A stretch of DNA of 64,000 nt from Otis tarda (lineage: Eukaryota; Chordata; Aves; Otidiformes; Otididae), in NCBI GenBank assembly GCA_026413225.1, contig CM048553.1:145755690-145819689 (forward strand), written 5' to 3'. A model generated the notes under the pieces. It did not search any database and was not told the origin of the DNA. It saw only the letters and a list, made by a program, of their open reading frames with translations. A program made the position numbers and the translations under genes. Position 1 is the stretch's first letter; each line of letters opens with the position of its first letter. Below, piece after piece: positions 48,418 through 61,709 of this stretch.

Positions 48418-51163
48418 CTCAAATTCATAGTTGCTTTTTAAATGTCTCTACCTACATCTGTCTTTAAATCTCTTTCTCTCTCATGTGCTTAATGGTTAGG
48501 GAAAAGGCCAAGAACTTGTCATATAAGCCACTTTCCTCAGAGCAATGGGTCCCAAAGAAATACATTTGAATTTCTGCCTCTGGAACTGTACCACAAGCCT
48601 GAGGAGTGGAAAGGGCTCTAGATCTGGGGACTGCTTTGCAAGCTGTTTGGAATTTCTGACTGCACCCAATAAATGTTGTACAAGCTCTTTAAATAACTCA
48701 GGCGCTTATTTTATTAAAGTGATTCTTTCAAAAGGAAGGGCAAAGTAATATTTACATTTTGAGTTGCTTTTTTCCTGATGAAATTAAGCCTTCATTTTAC
48801 TTCATGTTTTATATCAATATCAGTAACAGAAGAGAGTACATTTACTGCTGCTGTCTACTCTGAAAGCATAGCAATAATTCTGAAATATGTTGGCTGTAGC
48901 CACAACAAACACTACTGTCAAACTGGACTACTTCTATTACTTTGGCTGGTTTCATCAAAGCTACAGCAATTTAGATAGGGATGATCTATACTGATTTACT
49001 TATGTGACTTAAGTATCCAATCTAATAAGTGGCCCAAGTTAAGTAGGATGTCTCCTTTTAGATCTCTTTATCTGTATGTTTTAAATCAAATCACATTGCT
49101 TGCAAATCTTATAAAAGGATTAAACCTGTCTGTTTTCAGTAAAATTAGACCTTTGAATGGAAGTAATGCAGGAGCTGTTGTAGCTTCCATCCAATCTGGT
49201 TTATAGGTTCACAGAGAACTTGTTTTTCTGGAACTGACAATTAAATGGATTTTAACCAAAAATGTATAAATGTAGAGATAAAGAGAATAGAAAATCTGCA
49301 ACAATCTAAGGAACAAAATATATTTTTATAAATACAGTTATAATATTTTTATCTAAAGAACAAAAGAATCTTTTTGTTTGCTTGTCTTTTCTTCAAAAAA
49401 AATAGGCTTATTTCTGCAATAAATTACCCCCGGGCATCATACGTTGTCCCTTTCTTTCTACATGCTAGGTATAGATCTTTCCCAAGGCCTTGAAAGCTTT
49501 GTTTTTGGCTTCAAGAAGGCAAACTAATCAGACACGCCTGACTGATTCCCCACTCTGCGCTTAGTGCAGTACTAGGTAGTACCACTGTCTGAAAAGAAAT
49601 TCCTCGATATTCTTCTTCCTTCAGGACATATAGACATCTTTACTTTTCCTTTAAAAATTTTTGAGACATCTATAACTACTTTAAGTCTTTAGGAATGTAT
49701 AACACTTTTATAGATGGGATAAACTAAATAAACCTTACTAACACCCTGGAACTTTTAACTGGGGCATTGGGCAATACTGGGTATAACGACTTCATTAAAA
49801 GCCATCCTTCCAAACCTTCCTAATATAAACCATTATACTGAAGATTATAGGAATTATTTTTCAAAGCAAACACTGCTCTAACAAATAAAATTTTTCAGGA
49901 TTTGAATTTAAGATATTAAACTTCAGACCACTGCAATTACCTAAAGTGCAAAGTGCTATATTGTGGACAAATAGGTTTATACAGGGTTAAACAGAAAAAC
50001 AGACACTCCCTTTATGGATCCTATGATGAATTTACAATATTAGATATTCCAGTGTCAGACATACAATACCCATTGTTGTAAATGTGATATTACTGAAGAA
50101 GAAAAAATACTGTTCAGTCCCAGGTGCAGCAATGCTAATAATGTAGTACTAAAACTATTGAATTTTAGCTATTTGACAACATTAGAAGCTATTTTTCAGA
50201 CTGTGTATAGGATTAAACTGAAAAATAATGAGATGTTAGTATCTAATTGTCCAGAGAGATAGTAAAGTTCACCTTGAGGCCACTTTGCACTATTGTGTAG
50301 CTACAAAACAAAACAAAAAAGAAAAATAGCTAATTTTAGAACAATAATCCTTCACATAAATAAGAATTAAAACATTGGCATTTGGGGTTTATTTATTTGT
50401 TTGTTTTCATACAGAATATAATTCTAATTTCTGACGAGTTTATAAAGAAATTTGACCAGAAATTTAATTTTTGGAGTGAAATAGAAATAAATAAAGTAGA
50501 TAACTTTTTTTTTTTTTAGAAAGAAAATAAATAGCAATTTTAGGATCACGCCTTCAACGACTGAGAAGCTGTGTTTTAATACAAATGCACCTTTTATTTT
50601 CCCGAAGAAGGATGGGGCCACTCAGCTAAAGAACATGGCTGTACTGCCTCTGAAGGACGAAGATAATTTCAAAAACTAAAATGATTGAATTTATAATTAA
50701 AAACTGAAAAATAAATGGAAAAAAGAGGAGACTACTATTTCATTTTTAATAACTTAACAGCAAGAATAGAACTACTCATGACATAACATGCAATTGAATA
50801 TCTTTTATAAATGTTCTTCATTCAAAGGCTATGAATGAGAGAAGATTAGTTTGTCTTAGAGACAGAATATATGATTTTGGAATATTGTGGAATTTAAGAA
50901 TATTTCACAGAGCTGAACTAATGGAGATTTTAACACTACAGTGTCATTAACTTGTGAACTACCTTCTAATGAGAAGTAATAATCACTTTCCAAAAGTTAA
51001 CTCATCAAAATTAAAGCAAAAAATAAACGATTGCATTTTTGCTATATTTTCTCATGACATATTATTCATCTTCACAAAGTTTGCCTGCAGTTATCAGTTT
51101 TTAATGTTCAAACTTTGTGCAGCTGGAATTGTACAAATCTACCTAAGAACTTAGGAAATGTTC
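48418..51163. other. Unique AT-rich non-coding DNA
   Basis: No gene or recognisable repeat. Open frames are at most 67 codons. Several poly-A/T runs occur, for example near 50507. Confidence 0.6.
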
Positions 51164-52385
51164 CGGGCCAATGGTGTGATTCTTCTAGCCCAATATTCTG
51201 TCTCTAATGATGGCAGAAGAAGATGCTGTTTAAGGAGAGGAAAGAAGCCTGGCTGCTTCCTGTGGCTTGTCTCCTGCTGCCTCTGCAACCAGAAGGGAAG
51301 TAGCTGGGCTGGTAATAGGTACAGCTGTCATCCAGACCTTCCACCCTGTGTTTGTGGATAGTCCATGCATTCTCATCCATTTCAACCTGGCCCCTGCTCT
51401 TTATCACTCACAGCAGCAGGTTACAGAGGTTTCCTACTCACAGCGTAAGGAAGCGCTCTGTTTGATCTGTTTTAAAATTACCTCTTTCTCATTTTCTCAA
51501 GTGCTCCTAGTCTCCACACTGTGGGATTTGATAAGTAACAGTAGTGTTTATTTCATCTTCTTTTTTACATTCTTGGGCCTGTGTCCCCACAGTTGTGTCC
51601 TCTCCAAACTAAGTAGTCCCAGCCCTTTCTGATTCTCTCCTCTCAGGTAACTGCTCCAACCCTTTGATCATATTTGCTTTTTTTTTTTTTTTTTTTTTTT
51701 TTTTTTGGGCCCTTCGCTAAAACCACTAAATCTCTTTTGAGGTATAGGGATGAAAATTGTACACAATTCCCTATGTTTCTCTGTGGTCTTATCAGGGATG
51801 GAAGCCAGAGTCACTGCACTGTAGTTCCCAGGGTCTCCTCCTCAACCTTCTGTGTAGATGGGAATTATATAGGAAGCTCCCAGTAATCTAGCACAGTGAC
51901 AGTTCGCAATGGCAAGTTACACACTTAGGCCAGCAGAATTGTAGTTTCATACTTGCGTCACTTAGGTCTTAAGTAAATGCCATCTGGTTATGGAGATTTA
52001 TGACCTTTTAATTTTGTTTTATAATTCCTATGTATTTTCTTTACATTGTCTAGTCCCTCTTACTATCTGCTACAAAAAAAATGTATTGCATGGAGGAGTT
52101 TCTCCAACAGATCAGTTAAAAACCTTCACAATGTAATCCTTGAGCTTCTATGCTAAAGCCTTATCACCTCTGAGCAAATCTTTAAAAAGTTTGTAATGAG
52201 GTATTGCCCTTAATAAGGTTTTTGCTTTTGATGTATTTTAAAAATGTATTACTTGATTTGAGGACCCTTTTCAAAGTGTTATTTTTCAACTCTTAATTTC
52301 CTGTTTGCACTTGACCTGCCATAGTCTTCAGACTTTCCTTTTCTCATCTTTAGCCATAGGCTATGCTTTTTCTTCAACTCATGTA
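51164..52385 (-). mobile_element. Very old CR1/L3-like LINE remnant
   Basis: The block reads leftward and is heavily diverged. The left edge (tctagcccaatattctgtct, then gatggcagaagaagatgct) matches the 3' UTR of the ancient amniote CR1 type. Around 51600-51670 the - strand gives a decayed MIKGLEQL / LGLLSLE signature equivalent to MIKGLEHLS / LGLFSLEK in young CR1. Near 51800-51840 it gives DPGNY and T-L-S, equivalent to the RT entry motif [12 protein letters not shown]. Further right (51890-52385) are matches to the linker upstream of the reverse transcriptase (ctagcacagtgacag, atgccatctggttatggaga, ttaatttcctgtttgcactt). The palm core with the catalytic boxes is missing between the C-terminal and entry motifs, roughly 0.8 kb, which indicates an internal deletion near 51790. 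No frame is open. Confidence 0.8.
51678..51706. repeat. Poly-T microsatellite (29 T) inside the old CR1
   Basis: Twenty-nine uninterrupted T bases sit where the old CR1 should read through a short T-rich segment between the MIKGLE codons and the gggcccttc segment. It arose after insertion by slippage. Confidence 0.92.
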
Positions 52386-55300
52386 GTCATTTCTTCAACT
52401 CATTGAGTCATTACTCAGAATAAACCATTTGTGTTTCTGTCCAGAGATTCACTGGACAGAAATTTTTCTTCAGAAAATATACTGTCATTAGCATTTTTTT
52501 CTGCTTTCTCATATTTAAATATTTGATCCAGCAGCTTCCACAAATGTGGAATCTAAATTTTAACTTCTACAGAACCATTTCCTTAGCTATAAAAGTTTAC
52601 TGCTGGACGCAATTTGAACGTCCTGGATTAGGGACATCAGACATCTAAGGTCAAGTTCAGATATGAAGACATTATACTGGATCTTATCACACTATTTCTC
52701 ACCAGATCACTTGAAATAACCATTTAACAATTCCTCTGAAGAAAAGTGTGGGTTGTTAGTTCAGGGGGCAGGGAGGGGCAAACACAGAATGTGTTTGTAG
52801 TTTTTTGGCCCTCAAAAACTAGAAAAAATAATGTCCAAATTTTTGGACTTTTTTTTTTTTTTACTTCTTTTTCTACCATGGAGATGATTGTTGGAGATGC
52901 TCTAATCAACCCTGTGAGTGATTTCACACAGTTTATCTGTACATGCTGATGCATCTGCTCCCTGCTTGGCTGCCCATACACAGTCATTAGAGCAGTAAGT
53001 GCAGGTGCTGAAGAGAACAAGTCGGTGAAGGGAAAGGCAGCTGTAGGCTTTAGAAAGTGTACCTGAGGCTACCAATGGGAATCACAGAGCTGTGAGACAG
53101 CTTAGCAAATGAACTGTAAATTAATTATTTTTCCTCTAGTCATCAACAAAAGCATTCAAAGCTGTGAGTTTGCATCTTATCAGAGCTAAGAGGGAGTTTA
53201 AAACTGCTTTGATTTTAATGTAAAATAAATTTAACTCAGTTATGCATCTACACACCCAGCTGTGGGTTTTCTTTCCAGTGCCAGTCCAACTGTTGCCCTT
53301 TGGAGACTCATGGCCAAAGTCCTGGCTTCCTTACAAGTGATCTCTTTGTGCTCTTGCATGTAAAACAACATGGGCTTAGAGGTTTGAATGGATAACAGGG
53401 ATGGATTTAAATGAAAATATAAGCATTCCTTGGAAAGGGCAGGGAGGTGCATTACTTTAAAGTTTTCCTCCTTCCTCCCTTTGAGAAAACATGAGCTGGG
53501 TTGTCTTCAGGGCAAACTCTGGATATTTTCCAGGGTATTCACCTATCTAGAATCAGCTGTAAGGGGAGCTGCAAAGCTGATGTGTCCCAGAGGTGGAGGA
53601 ACACACCTTTTAGTCTCTGCAGCTCAACAATCAGCTGGGTATCAGCAGTTGAATGAAATAGATCCTCTTGACTCTAAGTGATACTTAAGTACCAGAGGAC
53701 TGCCAGAGGAACACTAGGCACAGTGGCCCATGTAGACAGAAGTCTTCTAGACATCTCATCTGCTGTGATATTTTAAGCAATGCTGCTCAGTATCACACAC
53801 TCAGACTGTACATTTTCAGGTAAAACTCTGTCTGTATTGATTATGTTTGGCTCAGTAGGCATGACATATTATGGTTTATTATCTGAGAAAAATAAATTCC
53901 TAAAATTTTCTAAAAGTAACTTCAAAGAATCACCAAATCAAATAAAGATAAATCTTTAAAACATTCTAAATCTTGGATTATGAACCTTTCTATGTAGCTG
54001 GTAAGATAATTGCCCAAACCAGAGAGGGCGGTAACTGCTATCACTAACATTTTCTGCTGCTGTTGAAGGAAACCAGACTATATTAGCCAGCAGTACCTTG
54101 GTGGATGAATAGGCGAGTGAATTATTAGTCTTTTATTTTCTGGGCAAGCTGGAAGACAACTCTTAGTTTAAAGAGATCGATAGTGATAAATGTTGATTTC
54201 ACACTAAAATTGTTTCAGAGTTTAGGAGATATAAGACAAGAAAAAATATATTCATTAAAAATACATAGTGAATTATATGAAACTACTGGAGATAGAAAAT
54301 AGAACAATATACTAAATGCAGGACAAATAGATAGTTATCCACGTGAAATATAGTGGTTTTTCCCCCATTATCACATTCTCAGTGGTTCAGATTTCTTCAA
54401 AGGTTAATGTGTGTTACATTTCAGTTTTGAAAATAAAATAGCTTTCCATATCCTGTTTGTAAAACAGGCTTATAAAATATAGAATGGAAAAAGTCAATAC
54501 TTCTTAATACTTCTTGTAAATAATTTGTTTTTATTTCTTACTGTGATATTTATTTTCATACAGAATAGACTTTATACAAAGTAGCAAATCTCTCTTTTAG
54601 TTGTGTCAGACTTCATGGCTTATATTTACTAGACTCTTGACCAAATTCTGTTTTCATTTACTACTAAGCTTTTTCATTGATTTTTACTGAGGCCTCATCT
54701 AAGCCTAGTGGAGCTAACTACCTAATGTAATATGATTAAATGCCTCTATTAACTAAAATATAATGAATCCAAGTTCAGCACATGATATTAATTGGAAAGG
54801 TGTATGACTTCTATTGATCCTGTTGATTCAATTTCCTGCCTATTGAAATGATAAAGCTTTGGTAAAGTTAGAACAGGAAGATGATTTTGAGCTACGGTTT
54901 TTCTCTAATTTTTTTTTCTTCCTAGGATTTTGACTTACAGGTGCCCTTTGAATCATGGCTACAGCTTTCTTTCAAACATGTCCCACAGATTGTGTTTATA
55001 TTATTCCCTTCTCCTTGTGTCAAACTTTGACCAAAATTTATTTTGAAAAAGTTTTTGTTTAGAAAAAAATTTTATTTAGAAAAGTCTTTCCCTGGTTAGG
55101 GCTCATGACCTGGTTAACTGTTAATAAAACTGACTAGAACTAATTTTGGTAGAAAAGCAAATTTAAATGATGTTATGGTACCAAACTTTTTCATCTTTGT
55201 AGGAGTTTGAATTTACAACTTTAGATTGAGCCAGTTTCCCATTTGAGGACATTCTAAAATGCAGATCTATGGAATACACAACAGTTTGGCTGTTTGTAGC

Positions 55301-58300
55301 ATACTGACAACAACGGAATGAAATGTACTCTTCATACTCTTCAGTATTCTTCAATAGCTTTCTATTTTGTTGCAGAGCAACAACCTATGTAGAGGTCATA
55401 TTTTACTTATAAAGTTCAAAACTTATGCACTGACATGAACATTAGCTGTCAGAAATAAGCTTAGGTAATTTAAATGAAAACACTGAAAAAGGTGTATTTT
55501 GGCAAGGTACTTGGTAAAGAATGTTGAAAAGTAAAATGAGAGACAAGGTTCAATATTTATTATTCTGGTAAAATATATACAATTGTTAGTCTTAAATTAA
55601 TTTTTAGAAAGCTGAACTACAATGAAGGAATAAAGATCTAGATCAAAAAAAGTATTCATCACAAGCTGTTAATTTTTCTTTATGTAGCAGAAATAATTGA
55701 AATAATTACCTTACAGCACAATGCAAGACCATACAATCTGTGTGCAGGCCCATTATAAAGATCATTTTGAAGAAAATACTTATTTAATCACTAATGGTAT
55801 CTGGCTCCAAAATGAGGTCCATTACCATGACACAGGTACATGATTTTTTTTTTTTTTCTGCAGGAAGGACACTGTTCACATGGTGTTGCCCCAAAGGGAT
55901 ATATTTCAAATGTCTCTTGGCAGAGCATCATATGACATAGTGGCAAAATGGGTAGGAAAGAGTAAAATGTTGTTCCATACTAAGCAACTCTCTTAAGATG
56001 AGTCTTTATGTGTTAATATGTAATGATTGCTGAAAACACCCACTTGTCTCCCTTCGCCTTCCTAAAAGGAGGCTAATCACAAAAGGCCATTGCTATTATT
56101 TGGAATCTGTCTTTTTAAAAATTTTTTCTCCCCCCAGGATAAGAGCTTTTGAGGGGCCTAGTAAAAACATGCATTTTTCTTTTTCTCCTCAAAGTGACCC
56201 CACTAAACTATTGTAAAGAGAAGAGGATGATAAAATGTTTCAATTCTGTGCACTTGTATTTGACAGGTCTTACTGTAGAGGTTAATGATAGGGCAAGGTA
56301 TCTGCATGTGTATGACTGTTCAGGTAAACTGTCATATTCAGATGAAGAAGGCTGAAGTAGAGGCTTCACTTTATGTCTACGGTGAGGGTACCAAAAGGAC
56401 TATTTTCATATAACAGCAGTGAACGTGGACTTACTTAATTCAAAACCAGACTACATAAGGCAAAAAGTAGGATAGGTTGGCTTGGTAGAACACCTTGTTT
56501 CTCACCTTGATTTTTTCAGTTCCTAACATGGCTGCAATATGTTTCAGAGGTGATGCATCTCTACTGCACTGCTGTGCAGTATCAACGATTTTATTAAAGG
56601 CTGCAAGCTACTCATCTGGACTTCTCTTATTTGCAAGGTTTCAGAAGATTTACTTGGACAACAGATACTTGATTCAACATATAGCAATGCCAGTTATAAA
56701 GCACTCTTGCTGTTTTTCTAGTGACTTTCTTAAGAATGTGTCAGTCATTGACCTAAGCTGCTTCTCTTGCTCTGAAACGTGGTCATTGATGACGACAAGG
56801 CAGCATTTTGGTGGGACAATAATAAGAAATTTTCACTGATGATGCCTAATTCATGTATTCTGTAGGAGACTAGGCTCCTTTGACTTTCGTGATAAATGTC
56901 ATCTATATGACATTTTCATTTTTAAAGGAAGGGAAAATTTTAAAAACATTCAGTATGGCTTATGACCTTTACATCTCTTCAATAACCACACTACAAGTAC
57001 TAGGAAAATTTTATAACTATTATGTTCCTGAGTAAGATTTTAAAATACAATTAGATGTAACAAAGCATTTAATGCAAAAGCCAATCATTTAAATAATGAT
57101 GAGCTATATCTATATATTAGAAATATTTTTATTTAAAAGCACAAGTTAATAATAGAGGCACAGAAAAATTTTCTTTATGAATGGCATCGGAAGCAAAAAA
57201 AACCAAAACCAGTCTTGTAGCTATGTGAAGGATTAAAACAAAATATAATAATCTAAATGTAGTTGTCAAAAATTATAATATTTTTCTACTATATATAATT
57301 GTGTTTAGTTTCAGTTTACAGAGGCAGGCTGAAAATAATTTGATGGAATGCTTATATAACTACAGTGGTTTAAGCAGGACCATATTTAATAAATATTGTT
57401 TAGAAATTTGCAGAATGTGAATTAAAAGGACCTGTGCTCTGGAGGAGAATATATGGACTTAGCTTTCACAGTCATTAGTATATTTGGAACATTTATCTTC
57501 TGGAGACAGTCTATGAAAGAAAAATGGAAAATTGTTTTTAATTTTAGCACTGTCATACTCTTCCCTTTAAATTATTAGTCCTCTTACCACCATCTAAGAT
57601 GAAAAGATTTTTTCTGTTTTTTAATTGAAGTGTGCCCATTGAGTTTGTATTTTTTATTGTTCCCCTTTCAAAGTTTCTTATTCTTTTTTTTTAATTTATT
57701 TTTTAAAAAATAGAACTTATATCTGAGCTGGTTTGTATTTGTCTAACTTAGTCTCTGACCTTTAAACAAGTCTTGCTTATGGAGAAAACTCTTTTCTTCT
57801 CAGATGCATTCTCTCTAGAGCTGTCTGCTGATCTGTTGGACTTCAGGTAGCAATATGAAGATGAACCTAAATAAAGGACCTTCATAGTCTTGGTCCTGCA
57901 TGTATTTCAAACAGCTGATGTACTAAGTGATTGCTCAGGATATTCTTGTGGTTAGTACTGACACCAACATGTGGGACACTTGCTATCCTTGTGTTCAGAT
58001 GGCCACCAGCCCTGCTGTAAGGCTTCAAAAGAATGCTAGCTTAGTGATTAATTAATCAAATAGAGATCCCTTGTACTGCTCTTTGATATCTTTCCAATTT
58101 ATTTGGTAAAGATATGTACATACTAAATGATTATACTCCGTGATCCACCAAGGTGTAATATTCTTGAATAGTCCACGTCTCAGCTGTCTCTGCTGCTCTA
58201 TCTCCTGTAGATTATATTTGATCACGCGGCTCTTAGAGCACATTAGGACCTTTCCGTATGGCTGCTTGCCAGAACCTTTATTTGATATCATTGATTCAGG

Positions 58301-60409
58301 TTATTTTCCAGCCAATATGCTAGTTTTCATTTGCTATTTTTTCTAATTTTCTCTGTTTGCATTAATTCTGCCCCTACTAGCACATGCATATTTTTGCTAT
58401 TTTTAAGATATTTTCAACTAATGCTAACATGCTTTTCATTCTTTTCCAGACCACCAATACTAAACAGGTAAGGTGTGACTTAATTCCAAACCTGCCAGGC
58501 ACATTCTCCTTTGACCATATTCATTACCACCCCTCCCTCACAGTTTTTGATCCATTTTTAAGTCACTAAGTGCTGATGTCTGTATCAATTTGAACTAATG
58601 CTGTGTATAAGATTTGTGAGTACCAGAATAGATATTATTCCAGATAAATACACACAAATCTGTTTGTTCCCTTAATTCTGTTTTCCATCCTTACTTCTCT
58701 TTTTTTTTGTCTAAGTTTTAATTAGTTCTTTGTCTCAGAACAGAAAACAAAAATGTCTTAACAAAGCTTAGCATAGAAAATAGTCCTATGTAATTACTAT
58801 GAGAAGCTTTATCAAATTTTGAAGAAAATATAAAAAGAAAAGTTACATGTGTGGTAGATGTAAAAAGAAATTCTGTGCCTTTGAGGCTGCCAATTGCTCA
58901 AATGAAAGCAAAGCTGCTAAAGTATCTGCATGCTTCAGAACAGATTTAATTGACACGTAAAAATCTATCTGAATGTTCAGTGCAGAAGTTACAGCTGCCT
59001 TGGGGCATTTGTTAATTTTTGCAACTTCTTTTTACAATCTTCATTAACGTTTTGTAATGAATACATATATCTAATTGTGTTCTGTAAATCTCTTGCCCAT
59101 ATCCTGCTTTTTGGTTTGTTCGTCTTCTTTCCCGTCTTGTTTTCTTAGTCTTTCAAGGGAGACAAAAATGTGGGATCTACTACAGAAATAATGTGTGTAG
59201 ACTGAAGAAAATACTTTATCTGCATATTTTGCAGTGCATTTCTCCTAGCTATTTACAGTATCAATTTATTTATAGTGTGTGTTAAGTTCTTATATCTCTG
59301 GAACATCATTCATTAGAATAGTTTATTGACAAATATAAAATTCAGTAATGGAAATAATAGTCACTAAATAAGTATAAAACCACAATATTCTTGCTTAAGA
59401 CTAACACAATCAAGGCTTACAGTAATATTAGAGATTATCGTATTTTTAACCTTTCCATTTAAAAAAGAAATATAAATTTTTTGGTGAGTTGTTGCAAAGA
59501 AAAATGACCTTGGTGTAACAGGCAATTTTTAGGGGATTGTTTCTGTAATGTTTCTTGAGACTGTTTAACTCTATTGTAAAATTTCATCCAGCAGCTTATT
59601 GGTTCCAGACATAAGTAGTCAGGTCATTCTGAGGCTCTCTCTTTTTGATAAAACTGTAAAAGCTCTTAAAAAGTATATTTCAATCAGTTGAACATGTGTA
59701 TGTCTTAGACAGAAGATCATATAGTCTGGTTCTCATTTAATAAGGAAGTATGAATTTTAAAAAATCTTATATTTTAAAATGCAAGTGGTAAAGTTAGTAT
59801 GAAGGGCCTTAGCTGTGGGGAAGCTGGAAACCATTTGAAAGCTGTGTCTTTTATTAGACTCAATAATAAATCCAGCATTGTTTCTACATTTGTAACTGAT
59901 AAAAAATATGAGTTTCAGGACCTTCAGGTATAATTAGATTTTTAAAGATTTAGTTCCTTTGAATCATTGGTTGCCTCCCCTCCATAAGGATGTCATGTTT
60001 CCTCTTACCTTTAACACAGAATCCAAAGTAATAAACCATGAAACAATAGAAGAGTGAAACAAAACTTTGTATTTCCTGCTTCATTTATTTCTTCCCTTTT
60101 CCTGCAGTCCTTCTGCCTGATATGGGGTGAAATAACTGTTCATTTATTTCCCTGATTCCTTTTCTGATACTGAATTTTGAGTTTGGGCTAGTTCTGAATG
60201 ATCGTTGGCAACAACCCAGAGTCTAGGCAAACCTCTGAGGGAATGAAAGGGGAAGAATTTTCAAGGAGCTTGATGCTGTTCAGATCATCATTTGGTTCTT
60301 GATCACTACCAAGAAACATTTTTCTTTCTTTCTTTATCAATACAAGCATACTGAGATTTAAATAAAATTTAATGTCATATGTGATAGCAGATTGGAGTCC
60401 CACCCATGG
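52386..60409. other. Unique AT-rich non-coding DNA; microexon-like motif at 58.45 kb
   Basis: No supported gene or named repeat. A T run interrupts it near 52850. Around 58080-58570 the sequence is more complex and contains a well-formed acceptor, 18 bases and a donor (58450-58467) described as a finding. Other open frames, including 56495-56839 (114 codons), have no domain and no splice-site support. Confidence 0.5.
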
Positions 60410-61545
60410 TGTCATAGTTCAGCCTCGATTGGGACCAGACTACACAGTCTCTCTCCCACTCCCCCCACCCTTCGAGAGAATAGGGGGAGATAATATAAGA
60501 AAAAAGGCTCGAGGTTTGAGATAAGGACAGGGAGAAAATCCTTAAAGTTACCCTTGTGGGCAAAACAGACTTGACTTGGAGAAAACTATTTATTTTTTTT
60601 TGCTAAAAACATAGCAGGATAATGAGACAGAGCACAAAATGACCTCCCCCCACCCCTCCTTCTTCCCAGGCTTAACATTATCTCTACTACCCTCCCCACC
60701 CCGAGCGGCACAGAGGGGAAGAGGGAACAGGGGTTACAGTCAGTCCGTCACATGTTGTTTTATGCCGCTGCTTCCTTATCAGGGGAAGCAGTCCTCACAT
60801 TCCTCCCCTGCTCCATTGTGGGGTCTCACCCATACGCCACAGTCCTTCGTGAAACTGCTCCAGTGTGGGTCATCTCTTCCACCGGGTGCAGTCCCTCCAG
60901 AACAGCTGTCCCAGTGGCCACAGCCTCCTTCAGGCCTCCACCTGCTCCGGCGTGGGGTCCTCCACGGGCTGCAGGTGGATCTCTGCCCCTCCGTGGACCT
61001 CCATGGGCTGCAGGGGGACAACCTGCTCCACCATGGTCATCACCACAGGCTGCAGGGGAATTCTGGCCAGGAGCTGCATTACTTCTCCCCCTCCTTCTTC
61101 ACTGACCTTGGCATCTGCAGCTGTTCGTCTCACAAGCAAAGTTCTTCAAAACAGGCTGGCAGATGCCTCTCAGGATCCTTTTTACATCTTACTCACTTCT
61201 CATCTCCTCTCCACTTCTTGCAGCTGGGCCAGGCTGAGTCAGGCCCCGTCAGCCGCCTGGTGGGAGGCCAGAGGGTGAGGCCTGCAAGGCCCACAAAGCT
61301 CGCGCCTCCCCCTCTCTGCCCCCGATCAGCTTCTTCACATCTTCTCTCTCCATTTTTTTTTCTTTTTTCCCCTTCTTAACTATGTTATCGCAGAGGCATT
61401 ATCACTGCATATTCTGATAACAATTGGCTCGGCCTTGGCCAGCAGCAAGTCCGCCCTAGGCCTGGCTGAGTCCACTGAACAAAGGGGAGCGACTTCTAGC
61501 AGAAGCTACCACCGCAGCCCCCCTTCACTAAACCAAACCAGAACA
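60410..61545 (-). mobile_element. Solo LTR of an avian ERVL-type endogenous retrovirus (longer copy)
   Basis: On the + strand it runs from TGTCATAGTTCAGC to ACCAGAACA, the inverted form of an LTR that starts TGTTCTGGTTTGG and ends GCTGAACTATGACA. In its own orientation it carries an AATAAA signal (near 60590) close to its 3' end, which sets the - strand. It is flanked by CATGG (60405-60409) and TATGG (61546-61550), a five-base target duplication with one change. The GC-rich centre (about 60860-61065) holds three or four imperfect units of about 40 bases ending in gggctgcag. It is the full-length relative of the LTR at 9012. No retroviral coding region is attached. The long + strand frame at 60639-61379 (246 codons) is antisense LTR sequence, not a gene. 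Confidence 0.9.
60860..61065. repeat. Imperfect ~40-base tandem units inside the LTR
   Basis: Successive segments begin CTGCTCC or CTGCCCC and end GGGCTGCAG or GGGTGCAG (near 60855-60893, 60943-60975, 60976-61018 and 61019-61058). They explain the repetitive Leu/Gln/Gly-rich frames across this block. The shorter LTR at 9012 keeps part of the array. Confidence 0.55.
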
Positions 61546-61709
61546 TATGGTTAGGTAGGTTTTCTATAAATCCAAAACAAAAATGATGACCAAGACTTTG
61601 CTAAAGATGAAAAATTCTAAATAAATATTTCTGGACTTTTCAACGAATATTATGCATAATTTTAAGAACCTACAAATATGAGGCCAATTCTTCAGTTTTC
61701 AAGTGTAAC
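61546..61709. other. Short unique spacer between LTRs
   Basis: AT-rich sequence with no visible feature. It begins with the probable TATGG target duplication of the preceding LTR. Confidence 0.6.

Noticed and set aside
53787-53820. Possible exon ending in CAG|GTAAAA at 53818
   Set aside because: The upstream acceptor has no pyrimidine tract and the implied 29-base exon has no support.
54926-54940. Possible 15-base microexon after tttttttcttcctag
   Set aside because: The following donor is GTGCCC, a poor match to consensus; the acceptor is merely a T-rich run ending in AG.
56495-56839. 114-codon open frame with Cys and hydrophobic runs
   Set aside because: No signal peptide followed by a domain, no splice support and AT-rich composition as in the surroundings.
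60639-61379. 246-codon + strand open frame, the longest outside CR1
   Set aside because: It lies entirely within a - strand LTR, is antisense to it, and owes its openness to the GC-rich repeated units. It has no domain.
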